Assembly (NCBI GenBank): GCA_015067005.1
Contig: SVNH01000012.1
Location: 1-64,000 of the forward strand
Length of the DNA stretch: 64,000 nt
Source of the DNA: Ruminococcus flavefaciens
Lineage (GTDB): Bacteria; Bacillota; Clostridia; Oscillospirales; Ruminococcaceae
Reading direction: 5' to 3'
This document shows positions 48,981 through 58,308 of the stretch, piece after piece. A program made the position numbers and the translations under genes. How positions within the stretch are numbered: the first letter of the stretch is position 1; each line of letters opens with the position of its first letter. The notes under the pieces are model-generated. The model saw only the letters and a list, made by a program, of their open reading frames with translations. It was not told the origin of the DNA and searched no databases.

Positions 48981-50188
48981 TTTTCACTCTCTCCGGTTAT
49001 GTCTGCGAAAAATCGCTTATATTTATCGACTATAACGTCCCAGTCGAAATTCTTCATAACATAGTTTTTGCCGTTGCTGCCCATCATCCATGCCTCGTTT
49101 TTATGTTCGAGGATGTAATCGGTGCAGCCTTCAAACTCGAAATAGTTTCCGAAATACAGACCTCCGTTGGATTCAGAAGCAAAGTTTCTTGTAACAGCGC
49201 AGTCTGCATGAACGAGAACAGGTCTGCCGCAAAGCCAGCTTTCCATGATAACGAGCGAGAAGCTTTCGTTTTTTGAGGGCTGGCACAGGAACTCTGCTGC
49301 TCCCTGAGCGTTGTATTTATCCTGTCTGTCAACGAATCCGAGATCGAGGATCCTTCCGCTCTTAACGAGCTCTTCCGGAAGCTCTATCTGACCTCCGCCG
49401 ATAAGGATAAGTCTGAGGTCAGTCTCGCGGCGTTTGATATATTCCGCATAATATTTCACGAGCGTGTGAACGTTCTTGCCCTCGTCCTTACGTCCTGCAT
49501 AGAGGATGAAAGGCTCTTTGACCTTGAATTTTTCGCGGAAAGCAGCCGGATCGGGAACTATATCCGTATCCATTCCTATACCCATTACAATAGTTTTGGT
49601 ACTGCTATGCGAGAAGCCATAAAGTCTCTCAGCGAGTTCAGCTTCAGGATGTGCATTGAATACCATACCGGCTGTTTTCGGGAACAGTTCCTTGAATTTT
49701 CCGATATATGCATATGCTTCATCGTGGAAGCAGGGGATGAGCACAGACTTGTAAGGGCACACCTGAGCGCCGTAATACGTAGTTCCGAACATATATGGTA
49801 TGAATACGAACAGCGAATAATCGTCAACGTGTTCGCTCATATAGGCGTAAAGGTCGGGGCTGTTTACCATTTCACGAAGAAAAGTTTCTTCTTCTTCGGG
49901 GGTTATCGGCGTTTTAGCCATAAGCTTTGCATTAACTGCATCGAAAGCGGCGTTATCGCGTTTTCTTACCTTGAATCGGCGGATGGTTATACCGTTAGCG
50001 GTAGAATCCTCGCCTTCTTTATAATAGTTCACGCTCCAGTCAGAGCCGAATTCCTTAACACAGGTAGTAAGTATCTCAACCGCAACACCAGCGTAGTGCA
50101 GATGTGATGAGACCTCGCGCAGTTCCATTTCTGCGCCCCCCGGTATAGCGTCAGCATACCACGGGATAACAAAGCCAATCTTCTTCAT
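48977..50188 (-). CDS. Glycosyltransferase (GT4 family-like)
   Basis: This 403-residue GT-B enzyme starts MKKIGFVIPWYADAIPGGAE and has the donor-site segments ILYAGRKDEGKNVHTLVKYY and AAEFLCQPSKNESFSLVIMESWLCG. It resembles the gene that follows in length and layout, suggesting an old duplication. Part of the leftward surface-glycan cluster headed by the ABC exporter. Confidence 0.88.
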   Translation of the reverse strand: MKKIGFVIPWYADAIPGGAEMELREVSSHLHYAGVAVEILTTCVKEFGSDWSVNYYKEGEDSTANGITIRRFKVRKRDNAAFDAVNAKLMAKTPITPEEEETFLREMVNSPDLYAYMSEHVDDYSLFVFIPYMFGTTYYGAQVCPYKSVLIPCFHDEAYAYIGKFKELFPKTAGMVFNAHPEAELAERLYGFSHSSTKTIVMGIGMDTDIVPDPAAFREKFKVKEPFILYAGRKDEGKNVHTLVKYYAEYIKRRETDLRLILIGGGQIELPEELVKSGRILDLGFVDRQDKYNAQGAAEFLCQPSKNESFSLVIMESWLCGRPVLVHADCAVTRNFASESNGGLYFGNYFEFEGCTDYILEHKNEAWMMGSNGKNYVMKNFDWDVIVDKYKRFFADITGESEK

Positions 50189-50204
50189 TATGTTATATCA
50201 TCCT

Positions 50205-51278
50205 TTATTTTGCAGCGATAAAATTTTTCAGCTGTTCAGTGAAAGTGTCTTTTATCTTCTCATAAGAGAAGTCCTTGAGACGGCGGCGCTGTCCGGAAAT
50301 AAGTTCATTCCGCAGAGCCTCATCATTCAGAACGCGGTCGATGACTCTTGATACGAATACGGGATCATTATCGTCAACAAGGAAGCCGCTTCCGCCGAGA
50401 GTATCAGAAATAGCACTTGTATCGAGCGCTACGATCGGAACATCGAAGAACATTGCTTCAGCAAGCGGAACACAGAATCCCTCATGAGCGCTCATACATA
50501 CGAAAACGTCTGCAATACGATAGAACGCAAGTATAGCGCTGAATTTTATATGACCTGTGAATACAACATCGTCTTTAAGACCAAGTGCAGCGGCGTACTT
50601 GACCAGCCTGTTATAATAATTCTCCATTCCGGAATAGGAACCGACAAGAATAAGGCGCGATTCCGGATTGAGCTTTTTATAGTGATAGAAAGCGCGGATA
50701 ACGTCCTCCTGCTTTTTGTTCGGGGCGATCCTTCCAACGAAGATGAGGTTCTTTTTGCCGTCGCTGTATTTGCGGATAGTTTCTTCATCAGGAGTCTGTT
50801 TGTAATCCTCAAAGCGTATGAGGATAGGTCTTACGTCTATGGGACAGGTGTAGCCCATCCTGAGCAGATCAGAACGATTATAGCTTGAATCAGCGAGACA
50901 GTACTCTACCTTGTCTTTGAGATATTCCACTCCCTTATAGCCATATTCCGTAAGAGCCGTAGCTGCGGGGCTGTAAGGACGGAAGAACTCGGGCGGAGTT
51001 ATATTGTGGTATACCATGATCCTGCGGCATTTGAATTCATCTATTTTGAATGTGAGATCAGTGCCGGTAGATTTATGATAGAGTATGATGTCATCTTTTT
51101 TCAGACCGCTGAGCTTTGAAATATCCAGACCTGAGCCGGCAGGAAGACGCTTGTCGATATTCTCGGCATAGACCTCGGTCTCATATCCCATATCATGGAT
51201 CGCACCTTTAAGGGCGAGCGTATCATTTCCGATAGCGTCTCCGAATGAAAGTGTAGGAAGCAGCTGGATTATTCTCAT
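50205..51278 (-). CDS. Glycosyltransferase (GT4 family-like)
   Basis: This 357-residue GT-B enzyme starts MRIIQLLPTLSFGDAIGNDT. It has HNITPPEFFRPY, the donor domain NLIFVGRIAPNKKQEDVIRAF, and the signature FVCMSAHEGFCVPLAEAMFFDVPI. The overall pattern is mannosyl/rhamnosyltransferase-like, which is inference. Its start overlaps the preceding gene's stop by 4 nt. Confidence 0.88.
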   Translation of the reverse strand: MRIIQLLPTLSFGDAIGNDTLALKGAIHDMGYETEVYAENIDKRLPAGSGLDISKLSGLKKDDIILYHKSTGTDLTFKIDEFKCRRIMVYHNITPPEFFRPYSPAATALTEYGYKGVEYLKDKVEYCLADSSYNRSDLLRMGYTCPIDVRPILIRFEDYKQTPDEETIRKYSDGKKNLIFVGRIAPNKKQEDVIRAFYHYKKLNPESRLILVGSYSGMENYYNRLVKYAAALGLKDDVVFTGHIKFSAILAFYRIADVFVCMSAHEGFCVPLAEAMFFDVPIVALDTSAISDTLGGSGFLVDDNDPVFVSRVIDRVLNDEALRNELISGQRRRLKDFSYEKIKDTFTEQLKNFIAAK

Positions 51279-51763
51279 TCTGTCCTCTGCTTTCCCAGTT
51301 CTTCACGGAGAGCAGCATTCTCACGTTCGAGGCTGTCGATACGTTTTGTGAGCTCCTTCTGAGCGAGTTCAAGCACCTGAAGTCTGTCGTTCATATCACT
51401 GCTTTCCGAGCCGGTATTAACAGCGCTTCTGAGCGAATTCAGAGCCTTTGTGGTATTTGCGTTGAAATCGTTCTGCTCGAAAACTACCGGTTCAACATAG
51501 AACTTTGTAAGCTTTCTGATCACTTTTTTGAAGAATACTTTCAGCGGATTGCCCTGAAGTTCTTTATAAGGCTGGATGTAGTAGTGGGTATTCATGTATG
51601 TGAGTGCGGAATCGCAGTCCTCAAGAGAACTGCCGGAGCTCATATCGGTTGGCTTTTCGTAAGGTACATCCTCAAAGCTGAGCATATCAGCAGTAAGATT
51701 CTTTTTCTTTATCTCACGCTTGATCTGAGACATTATTTCTTCGACATTGATGTTATTATCCAT
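51275..51763 (-). CDS. Coiled-coil protein of the polysaccharide cluster
   Basis: This 162-residue soluble protein begins MDNNINVEEIMSQIKREIKK, a start seen in front of various polysaccharide methyltransferases and glycosyltransferases. It ends in a coiled coil (about residues 125-160, LELAQKELTKRIDSLERENA). A basic-aromatic middle (FFKKVIRKLTKFYVEP) could touch the membrane. It may act as a scaffold or length ruler with the methyltransferase encoded just upstream. No enzyme motif is seen. Confidence 0.65.
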   Translation of the reverse strand: MDNNINVEEIMSQIKREIKKKNLTADMLSFEDVPYEKPTDMSSGSSLEDCDSALTYMNTHYYIQPYKELQGNPLKVFFKKVIRKLTKFYVEPVVFEQNDFNANTTKALNSLRSAVNTGSESSDMNDRLQVLELAQKELTKRIDSLERENAALREELGKQRTE

Positions 51764-51783
51764 TTTTTACCTTTCCTATCCTA

Positions 51784-52965
51784 TTATTTTACGGCAACTA
51801 CCGCGTAGTCCTGACTGCCATAGAGCGCATCTGATACACGCTTCATGGCAGAATTGAATTCTTCGCTTCCGCCTGATAATTCCGGGATGCTGTAAGGCAG
51901 ACGGCTGTTTTCGGTAAAGATCACGTCAATGTTCCTGAATCCGGCTTTTTCGAGGTAATACTTCATAGTCAGCGGATGAACAGGTTTTATGTGTGAAGGA
52001 TCAATATAGAATGCATGGGTATATATTGCAAGAGAGGTCGGGTTCGGAGTTTCGATGATAATGCAGCCGCCCTCTTCGAGTTTTTCATAGGCTGTGTTGC
52101 AGAGACGTATTATTTCATGAGTCTGGAGATGTTCAACTACCTGACCGACAAAGATACCGTCAACACTTTCAAGACCGGCAAGGAATGCGGTACCGTCGCC
52201 GCATGAAGCCTTCAAGCCCTTCATATTGCAGTAATCGGTATAAGGCTCGTAGATGTCGACACCCTGTGCATTGATACCGTTATCTTTCATGAGAGAGAGG
52301 AATTCTCCTCTTCCGCAGCCGATGTCGAGAACGTTCTTCTTTCCGTTGAAATATGGCAGGTAAGCTGACTGTGCTTTCTTTATGCTTTCGATAGAGCCGC
52401 GGAAATGGTTCTCGAAATCGAAATAGTCGATGCTTTCGTAATCAGAGGATGACTCCTGTACCTGTACCGGAGCAGGCGAAGCTGCGCCTGTATCGGTGCT
52501 TGCAGCAGGTGCTGCCACAACAGCAGTGCCGACGTTTTGGAGCTTCTTTTCAAGCGATGCGATCTTGACTTTAGCAAATTCCGAATCGCTTCCGAGATTT
52601 TCGAGCATGGCATTGTTGTTCCTGAGGTTCTCGCAGGCGTTTTCAAGATCCCGGCGCAAGCATGGAATAAGTTCGTTGTAGTAGTTGACGCGCTGTTCCG
52701 TATTTCCAAATCTGTTTGATAATCCGTTCACTGAATCCTCACAGTTCTGGAGCCTGTTCAGGATATTTTCGATATTTGCAATAATAGAATCATTATTCTG
52801 CTTTATTGTTTCAGCGGCTTCATTTAGTCTGCTGTTGACAGAATCTATTTCTTTATCGGTCATTTCAAAGCACTGTATCATGCTTCCGAGAAGCTTTTTT
52901 CTGATACTTGCCTTGAATCCCTTTTGTGCATTGAAATTGCTGATAAATTGTGAAATGCTACTCAT
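51784..52965 (-). CDS. SAM-dependent methyltransferase with N-terminal coiled coil
   Basis: This 393-residue protein has a long helical/coiled-coil N-terminus (~1-135) and an Ala/Ser/Pro linker. The class I methyltransferase domain (~185-340) has SAM motif NVLDIGCGRGEFLSLMKDNG, motif VVEHLQTHEI and post-motif GGCIIIETPNP. The combination with a Wzt-type exporter resembles O-antigen chain-terminating enzymes such as WbdD, where methylation caps the chain and a coiled coil sets its length. That functional reading is inference. It lies 10 nt after the ABC ATPase gene. Confidence 0.82.
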   Translation of the reverse strand: MSSISQFISNFNAQKGFKASIRKKLLGSMIQCFEMTDKEIDSVNSRLNEAAETIKQNNDSIIANIENILNRLQNCEDSVNGLSNRFGNTEQRVNYYNELIPCLRRDLENACENLRNNNAMLENLGSDSEFAKVKIASLEKKLQNVGTAVVAAPAASTDTGAASPAPVQVQESSSDYESIDYFDFENHFRGSIESIKKAQSAYLPYFNGKKNVLDIGCGRGEFLSLMKDNGINAQGVDIYEPYTDYCNMKGLKASCGDGTAFLAGLESVDGIFVGQVVEHLQTHEIIRLCNTAYEKLEEGGCIIIETPNPTSLAIYTHAFYIDPSHIKPVHPLTMKYYLEKAGFRNIDVIFTENSRLPYSIPELSGGSEEFNSAMKRVSDALYGSQDYAVVAVK

Positions 52966-52975
52966 AGTTCACTCC

Positions 52976-54253
52976 TCAGATGTTCCAGTTGTGGTCTATT
53001 CTTGCGATACCGACATCGCCTGTCGGAGTTATCATTTCTATTTTATATGCCTGACGGTAATAATCTACCGGTATACCATCGCCTGTCTCGATAGCGAAGT
53101 CGAGCAGATACTCTCCGGCGAGCAGATGAACATCGCTGAGGGTGATCTCTGCTGTACCGCTTTTTGTGAGTTCAAATTCCGGAAGCTTGTCGATACGTGT
53201 GTTCGTACCGTAGCACTGAGTGCCGGAAAGATTGAAGACACCAATGCCGATCACAGCATCGCTGACTTTTTCTTTGACAGTGTAGTCGATTTTGAATATA
53301 ATGTCCTCTCCTGTACGGAAAACGCGCTGTTCAGCGCCGTCGGATGTGTAAGCGGTAATTTTCTTTATTCTTGCTTTGCCGCTGCCCCAGCGTTTTGCAG
53401 CCTCAGCGTCTTCGGGGTCTTCGTGCTGTTCGGTGCCGCTCACCTCAGCCGGTTTTTCCTCAGCCTTTTCAGCGGCTTTTTTAGCGAGTTCCTTACGGGT
53501 ATTCTCCTGAAGCTTCTGTCCCATGAAATCGAGGTATTCGAGGTCAGTTTCCTTCGGAGGTCCCTCTGCACGTATAAGACCTTCATGTATCCATATGGAT
53601 CTGTCGCATATCTGCTCGATCTGACCGAGAGAATGTGAAACTATAACGATAGTGGTACCGTTTGCCTTGATCTCTTTGAGTTTGTTGAAGCATTTAGCCT
53701 GAAAATTGGCATCCCCGACTGCGAGTATCTCATCAATAAGGAGGATGTCCGCATCAACGTTGATAGCTACCGAAAATGCCAGACGCATATACATACCCGA
53801 AGAGTAGGTTCTTACGGGGTTATCAATGAACTCTTCAAGTTCGGAGAAATCGACTATATCATTCAGACGGGCGTCTATCTCTTTCTTTGTAAGACCGAAA
53901 ATAGCTGCATTGGTATAGATATTCTCCCTTCCGCTCATATCCGGATGGAATCCGGCACCAAGTTCGATAAGGCTTGAAACTCTGCCGTTCATTTTTATCG
54001 TGCCCGTATCCGGATACATTATCCTTGTAAGGAGTTTGAGAGTTGTACTTTTACCGCAGCCGTTATGTCCGATAAGACCGATCGCCTCGCCCTTTTTTAC
54101 GGTGAAGCTGATACCTTTAAGGACCTGACGCAGTTCGTACTTGTTTCTTTTGCGGAAAAGAAGTCTTTCTTTAAGCTGAGCGCCTTTATCAAGATAGACC
54201 TTGAAATTCTTGGTTATATTATTTACTTCTATTGCTGTTTCGTTCTGGATCAT
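52976..54253 (-). CDS. Polysaccharide ABC exporter ATPase with Wzt-like C-terminal domain
   Basis: The 425-residue protein's N-terminal ABC ATPase has Walker A GLIGHNGCGKSTTLK, signature YSSGMYMRLAFSVA and Walker B ADILLIDEILAVGD. After a charged linker (about 245-290) a beta-rich domain (about 295-425) resembles Wzt C-terminal domains: KITAYTSDGAEQRVFRTGED, VHLLAGEYLLDFAIE. Wzt domains recognise the modified end of the glycan to be exported. It overlaps nothing and lies 2 nt after the permease gene. TagH of wall teichoic acid export is the nearest Gram-positive analogue. Confidence 0.9.
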   Translation of the reverse strand: MIQNETAIEVNNITKNFKVYLDKGAQLKERLLFRKRNKYELRQVLKGISFTVKKGEAIGLIGHNGCGKSTTLKLLTRIMYPDTGTIKMNGRVSSLIELGAGFHPDMSGRENIYTNAAIFGLTKKEIDARLNDIVDFSELEEFIDNPVRTYSSGMYMRLAFSVAINVDADILLIDEILAVGDANFQAKCFNKLKEIKANGTTIVIVSHSLGQIEQICDRSIWIHEGLIRAEGPPKETDLEYLDFMGQKLQENTRKELAKKAAEKAEEKPAEVSGTEQHEDPEDAEAAKRWGSGKARIKKITAYTSDGAEQRVFRTGEDIIFKIDYTVKEKVSDAVIGIGVFNLSGTQCYGTNTRIDKLPEFELTKSGTAEITLSDVHLLAGEYLLDFAIETGDGIPVDYYRQAYKIEMITPTGDVGIARIDHNWNI

Positions 54254-54255
54254 TA

Positions 54256-55032
54256 TTATAATTCCTCCGCAAAGTGTTTCTGGAGCTTATTGAATACAAG
54301 GCAGCCGATAAGCAGGAACAGCATTCCAAGACCTAAGGCAGAAAGAAGTGATGAAAGATCCGGCAGAGCCTTATTGTAGAGCACAGTCCTGTAACACTCA
54401 ATAACATGAGTCATCGGGTTGATATTGAAGACCGGCTGGAGCTTTTCCGGAATTATGGATTTATCGTACATGATCGGTGTCATATACATCCAAGCCATAG
54501 ATATGATTCCGAGGATATGTTCGAGGTCTCTGAAATATACTGTAACAGCGGAAGTGAGCAGTGCCATTCCGAGTGCGAGGATGTATTCCACCACCATTAT
54601 TATAGGCAGAGTCAGCAGCGCGACGAAGTTCACGCCTACACCGGTGATGATTATTACCGCGAATATTACTATGAAGCACAGCAGCATATTTACAAAGCAG
54701 CTTGTTACATACGATATAGGTATGACCATTCGCGGAAAGTATATCTTTTTAACAAGATCCTTCTGCGCGACGACCGAGGCTGCGCCTACGGTTATCGAAG
54801 ACGAAAAGAATATCCACGGGATAAGTGCTACGAAAAGATAGAGGTAATAGCGCTCGATGTTTGATTTGAGAATGAATGAGAAAACCATTGTGTAAACAAT
54901 AAGCTGGAACAGAGGATTGATGAATGTCCACAGGAATCCTAATACCGAGCCCTTGTAGCGTCCTCGCAGATCTTTCTTTACGAGGCTGAATATCATTTGT
55001 CTGTATGCATACAATTCTTTTATTGTATTCAT
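54256..55032 (-). CDS. Polysaccharide ABC exporter permease (ABC-2, Wzm/TagG-like)
   Basis: This 258-residue membrane protein has six helices and the ABC-2 features LRGRYKGSVLGFLWTFINPL near the start and ILGIISMAWMYMTPIMYDKS late. The start is MNTIKELYAY behind GAAGGAG; eleven in-frame codons upstream are rejected. It forms the membrane channel that exports the finished glycan-lipid with the adjacent ATPase. First gene of the leftward cluster, with promoter at 55077-55106. Confidence 0.9.
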   Translation of the reverse strand: MNTIKELYAYRQMIFSLVKKDLRGRYKGSVLGFLWTFINPLFQLIVYTMVFSFILKSNIERYYLYLFVALIPWIFFSSSITVGAASVVAQKDLVKKIYFPRMVIPISYVTSCFVNMLLCFIVIFAVIIITGVGVNFVALLTLPIIMVVEYILALGMALLTSAVTVYFRDLEHILGIISMAWMYMTPIMYDKSIIPEKLQPVFNINPMTHVIECYRTVLYNKALPDLSSLLSALGLGMLFLLIGCLVFNKLQKHFAEEL

Positions 55033-55076
55033 TTGTATCTCCTTCAACAAAACATAATTTTCCATTGTATCATTTA

Positions 55077-55106
55077 ATTATATCACGCATATTCTGTATC
55101 TGTCAA
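55077..55106 (-). promoter_or_regulatory. Promoter of the polysaccharide cluster
   Basis: On the minus strand: TTGACA (55106-55101), 18-nt spacer, TATAAT (55082-55077). Confidence 0.8.
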
Positions 55107-55162
55107 CAGTGATATTGCCGAAATAACACGACATTCCGGCGGAAATATGGTATCATATGCGG

Positions 55163-55189
55163 AAACGGCATCCTATATGGATGCCGTTT
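55163..55189 (-). terminator. Terminator of the cysS-walJ-rlmH operon
   Basis: AAACGGCATCC pairs with GGATGCCGTTT around a 5-nt loop, just past the rlmH stop. Only a short T-run follows on the minus strand. Confidence 0.75.
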
Positions 55190-55193
55190 CATT

Positions 55194-55667
55194 TTACTTA
55201 TGATATTTTCCGCCTGATGAGATCTGGAAAGCACGGTAGATCTGTTCAAGCAGCATAACTCTTGCAAGCTGATGAGGGAAGGTCATTTTAGACATTGAAA
55301 GCTTCAATGTCCCCATATTTTTTATTTCAGGATCAAGACCGAATGAACTTCCGATGATGAAGGTCACAGTGCTGAAACCGTTTACTCCGGCTTCGCAGAG
55401 CTTTTCTGAAAGCTCCGGACTGCTCAGCTGTTTGCCTTCGATGCACATAGGTATTATCATTCCCGAAGCACAGCGCTTTATCTGTTCGCCTTCCTTTTTC
55501 AGTGCAGCCGCTATCTCTTTGTCAGACGGCGAATCGCTGAGGCGGTATTCTTCCAGTTCGTGGAGTTCAAAAGTGCAGAAGCGTCCTAAACGCTTGATGT
55601 ATTCTGCACAGGCGCTTTTCAGGTAATCCTCTTTGAGTTTACCTATTACAATTAGTTTTACAGTCAT
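55194..55667 (-). CDS. rlmH: 23S rRNA (pseudouridine1915-N3)-methyltransferase RlmH
   Basis: This 157-residue SPOUT methyltransferase starts MTVKLIVIGKLKEDYLKSAC. It has the knot region VTFIIGSSFGLDPEIK, SMSKMTFPHQLARVMLLEQIYRAFQI and the conserved C-terminus GGKYHK. It methylates pseudouridine 1915 in helix 69 of 23S rRNA. The start codon overlaps the walJ stop by 1 nt. The walJ-rlmH neighbourhood is typical of Firmicutes. Confidence 0.95.
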   Translation of the reverse strand: MTVKLIVIGKLKEDYLKSACAEYIKRLGRFCTFELHELEEYRLSDSPSDKEIAAALKKEGEQIKRCASGMIIPMCIEGKQLSSPELSEKLCEAGVNGFSTVTFIIGSSFGLDPEIKNMGTLKLSMSKMTFPHQLARVMLLEQIYRAFQISSGGKYHK

Positions 55668-56452
55668 CAGAATATCACCGCTCCGCCTTTAGTTTCAACG
55701 GGCGCAACGCCCATGAGGTAGTCTTTTCCGCGGACAAGTCCTGACATCCCACGTTCAACTGTGGAATCAGCAGTCTGCGGAGTGTTATTGTCCTGACTAA
55801 GATGTCCCAGAAGTATGTGAGTTGTACCTCTTTTGACAAGGCTTTCTGCCTGTTCGGCGCAGTCATCATTTGAGAGATGTCCGTAAGGTGAAAGGATGCG
55901 TTCTTTCAGGTACATAGGGTACGGACCTGTTCTCAGCATATTCTCGTCATAATTGGCTTCGAGAAGCACAAGACGGCATCCGACAAGTGCCTGATCGACC
56001 TCTGGCGTAACGTGTCCGAGATCGGTGCAGACGGCGCAAAGCTTATCATCGGCAGTACGTATTCTGTAACCGCAGCTTTGTATCGCATCGTGAGGCGTAT
56101 TGAAGCAGTTTATCTCCATTCCGGCGCAGGCGATAGAGATACTGCTGATGTCCACGACGGTTGAGGTCGGTGCTATCTTGCCTGTATCGCAAAGGCGCTG
56201 GAGAGTACGCTTCTGACCGTAGACCGGCAGACCGGTCTTTTTGCTGAGCATGGCAAGTCCGGCAACGTGATCCGAATGCTCATGTGTTATGAATACTGCC
56301 ATTACTGCCGAAAGAGGTATATTATTCAGTTCAAGCGCTGCGGAAAGCCTTTTAAGACTAACTCCGCAGTCTATAAGTATACCGCCCTTTTCAGTTCCGA
56401 TGAAGGCCGAATTCCCCTTGCTTGAACTGAAAAGAGGATAGATACGTGCCAT
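55667..56452 (-). CDS. MBL-fold metallo-hydrolase (WalJ/YycJ-like)
   Basis: This 261-residue metallo-beta-lactamase-fold protein has metal ligands in FITHEHSDHVAG (about residues 54-65), CTDLGHVTPE and LGHLSQDNNTP. The start SSKGNSAFIG with ILIDCGVSLKRL is typical of the WalJ/YycJ group, implicated in coordinating cell division and DNA replication or as an exonuclease. It is in the cysS operon, 23 nt after cysS. Confidence 0.9.
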   Translation of the reverse strand: MARIYPLFSSSKGNSAFIGTEKGGILIDCGVSLKRLSAALELNNIPLSAVMAVFITHEHSDHVAGLAMLSKKTGLPVYGQKRTLQRLCDTGKIAPTSTVVDISSISIACAGMEINCFNTPHDAIQSCGYRIRTADDKLCAVCTDLGHVTPEVDQALVGCRLVLLEANYDENMLRTGPYPMYLKERILSPYGHLSNDDCAEQAESLVKRGTTHILLGHLSQDNNTPQTADSTVERGMSGLVRGKDYLMGVAPVETKGGAVIF

Positions 56453-56475
56453 TATGATTCTCCGTTCCGTAAAAA

Positions 56476-57894
56476 TCAGAGCTTATTGATCTCGGTGCCC
56501 TGACGTGTTTCCTTAACTTCATAGCCGAGTGCAGCAATCTTGTCGCGGAGTTCGTCAGCGAGTGCGAAATTCTTATCCTTACGTGCAGCCTTACGCTGCT
56601 CAACGAGTTCGAGGACTTCGGCAGGAATGTCCGCAGCATTTCCAGCCCCCTGAGAAGCCTTTTCCTCAGCCTTCTTTATGAGGTTAAGACCAAGCACCTT
56701 GTCGAACTCAGCAATAAGTGCAAGCTTGGTAGCAGCATTTGCGCCTGATTTCAGAACATCGTATACAGCTGTGAGTGCAAGTGAGGTGTTGAGGTCGTTA
56801 TCAAGAGCACTTGTGAATCCGTTCATGAGGCGGTCGTACTCAGCCTTGTCGATCTCGCCGGACTTCTCCTGAGTAAGCGGAGCGATCTTTGCGATAAGCT
56901 TATTGAATGTAACAACAGCATTATCGAGGTTCTCCCAAGAGAATACAAGCGATTTGCGGTAGTGTGAAAGCAGACAGAAATATCTGTAAACCAGCGGATC
57001 ATAGCCTTTTTCTTCGAGAAGGGAAACTGTGAGGAATTCGCCCTTGGATTTGCTCATTTTTCCATTGGTCGTGTTGAGGTGATGTACATGGAACCAGTAG
57101 TTGCACCATTTATGTCCGAGGTAAGCCTCAGACTGCGCGATCTCGTTGGTATGATGCGGGAAAGCGTTGTCGATACCGCCGCAGTGAAGGTCAAGGTACT
57201 CGCCGAGGTTCTTCATGCTTATGCAGCTGCACTCGATGTGCCAGCCGGGGTAACCAACGCCCCATGGACTGTCCCATTTAAGTTCCTGATCGTCGAACTT
57301 GGACTTTGTGAACCAGAGTACGAAATCGGCTTTATTCTTTTTGTTGCCGTCAGCTTCAACGCCCTCGCGTACTCCGACTTCGAGGTCTTCTTCGCTGAAA
57401 TCACCGAATACGTAGTATTTATCAAGCTTGGAAGTGTCAAAGTAAATATTTCCGCCGGCTTCATAAGCATATCCCTTATCCATGAGAGAGCTTATAACGC
57501 GGATGAATTCATCTATATAAGTAGTAGCCGGAACAACTACATCCGGAGTTTTGATGTTCAGTTTAGCGCAGTCTGTGAAGAAAGCGTCTGTGTAGAACTT
57601 GGCTATCTCCATGACTGTCTTATGCTCGCGCTTTGCGCCCTTGAGCATTTTATCATCGCCGGTATCACCGTCGCTTGTGAGGTGTCCGACATCGGTGATG
57701 TTCATGACGCGCTTTACATCAAGACCTGTGAAGCGGAGATACTTTTCAAGAACATCCTCCATGATATAGCTTCTGAGGTTGCCGATATGAGCAAAATGAT
57801 ACACGGTAGGACCGCAGGTATACATACTCACCCTGCCAGCCTCATTCGGGATGAATTCCTCTTTTTTGTGTGATAAAGAATTATACAGTAACAT
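56476..57894 (-). CDS. cysS: Cysteine--tRNA ligase
   Basis: This 472-residue class I aminoacyl-tRNA synthetase has zinc-binding Cys in YTCGPTVYHF, the HIGH-type motif FAHIGNLRSY, HIECSCISM with HHTNEIAQSEA for further zinc ligands, and KMSKSKGEF (KMSKS). The C-terminal DALR-like helical domain ends AALGYEVKETRQG. GGAGG precedes the ATG. A Cys-type T-box leader controls the operon. Confidence 0.96.
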   Translation of the reverse strand: MLLYNSLSHKKEEFIPNEAGRVSMYTCGPTVYHFAHIGNLRSYIMEDVLEKYLRFTGLDVKRVMNITDVGHLTSDGDTGDDKMLKGAKREHKTVMEIAKFYTDAFFTDCAKLNIKTPDVVVPATTYIDEFIRVISSLMDKGYAYEAGGNIYFDTSKLDKYYVFGDFSEEDLEVGVREGVEADGNKKNKADFVLWFTKSKFDDQELKWDSPWGVGYPGWHIECSCISMKNLGEYLDLHCGGIDNAFPHHTNEIAQSEAYLGHKWCNYWFHVHHLNTTNGKMSKSKGEFLTVSLLEEKGYDPLVYRYFCLLSHYRKSLVFSWENLDNAVVTFNKLIAKIAPLTQEKSGEIDKAEYDRLMNGFTSALDNDLNTSLALTAVYDVLKSGANAATKLALIAEFDKVLGLNLIKKAEEKASQGAGNAADIPAEVLELVEQRKAARKDKNFALADELRDKIAALGYEVKETRQGTEINKL

Positions 57895-57907
57895 AAATAT
57901 ACCTCCG

Positions 57908-58291
57908 TTAGAATTCCCATATTTCAGGGGGGGCGTTTTTGATCTTGAGTTTTGAGAAATAGCCGAACATCACAAGAAATTCGGGGATGATCCGCAGACC
58001 GTCGCTGTAATATCCGGATAGCCTTGCCGAAAGATCGGGGATATCGTTATAATGCGGCGGACAATCGAATTCCCAGTCTGCCGAATTGCTGTTGAAGCGT
58101 ATCCGGAAGAAGCTTTCAGCATATTCGCCGAAAAATCCGCAGCTTTCAAGGAGTATCCTGTGATCGGGCAGTTCCTCGGCGGGACAGACAACAGCAGTTG
58201 CGCCGCCGCTTTCTATTGCCGCGATGAGAGGTCTGTCCTCGGCAACGGCATTATTGACTTTTTCCGCATCGGGGAATTTTATAATGTTCAT
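57908..58291 (-). CDS. Uncharacterised protein between T-box and cysS
   Basis: This 127-residue acidic soluble protein (MNIIKFPDAEKVNNAVAEDR at the start, FEFDCPPHY-like segment DWEFDCPPHYNDIPD, end PPEIWEF) matches no family I recognise. It is the first gene after the T-box terminator and 13 nt ahead of cysS, so it is made under cysteine control. A role linked to cysteine or tRNA is possible but unproven. Confidence 0.7.
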   Translation of the reverse strand: MNIIKFPDAEKVNNAVAEDRPLIAAIESGGATAVVCPAEELPDHRILLESCGFFGEYAESFFRIRFNSNSADWEFDCPPHYNDIPDLSARLSGYYSDGLRIIPEFLVMFGYFSKLKIKNAPPEIWEF

Positions 58292-58308
58292 AAAGCACCT
58301 CTCTTAAC

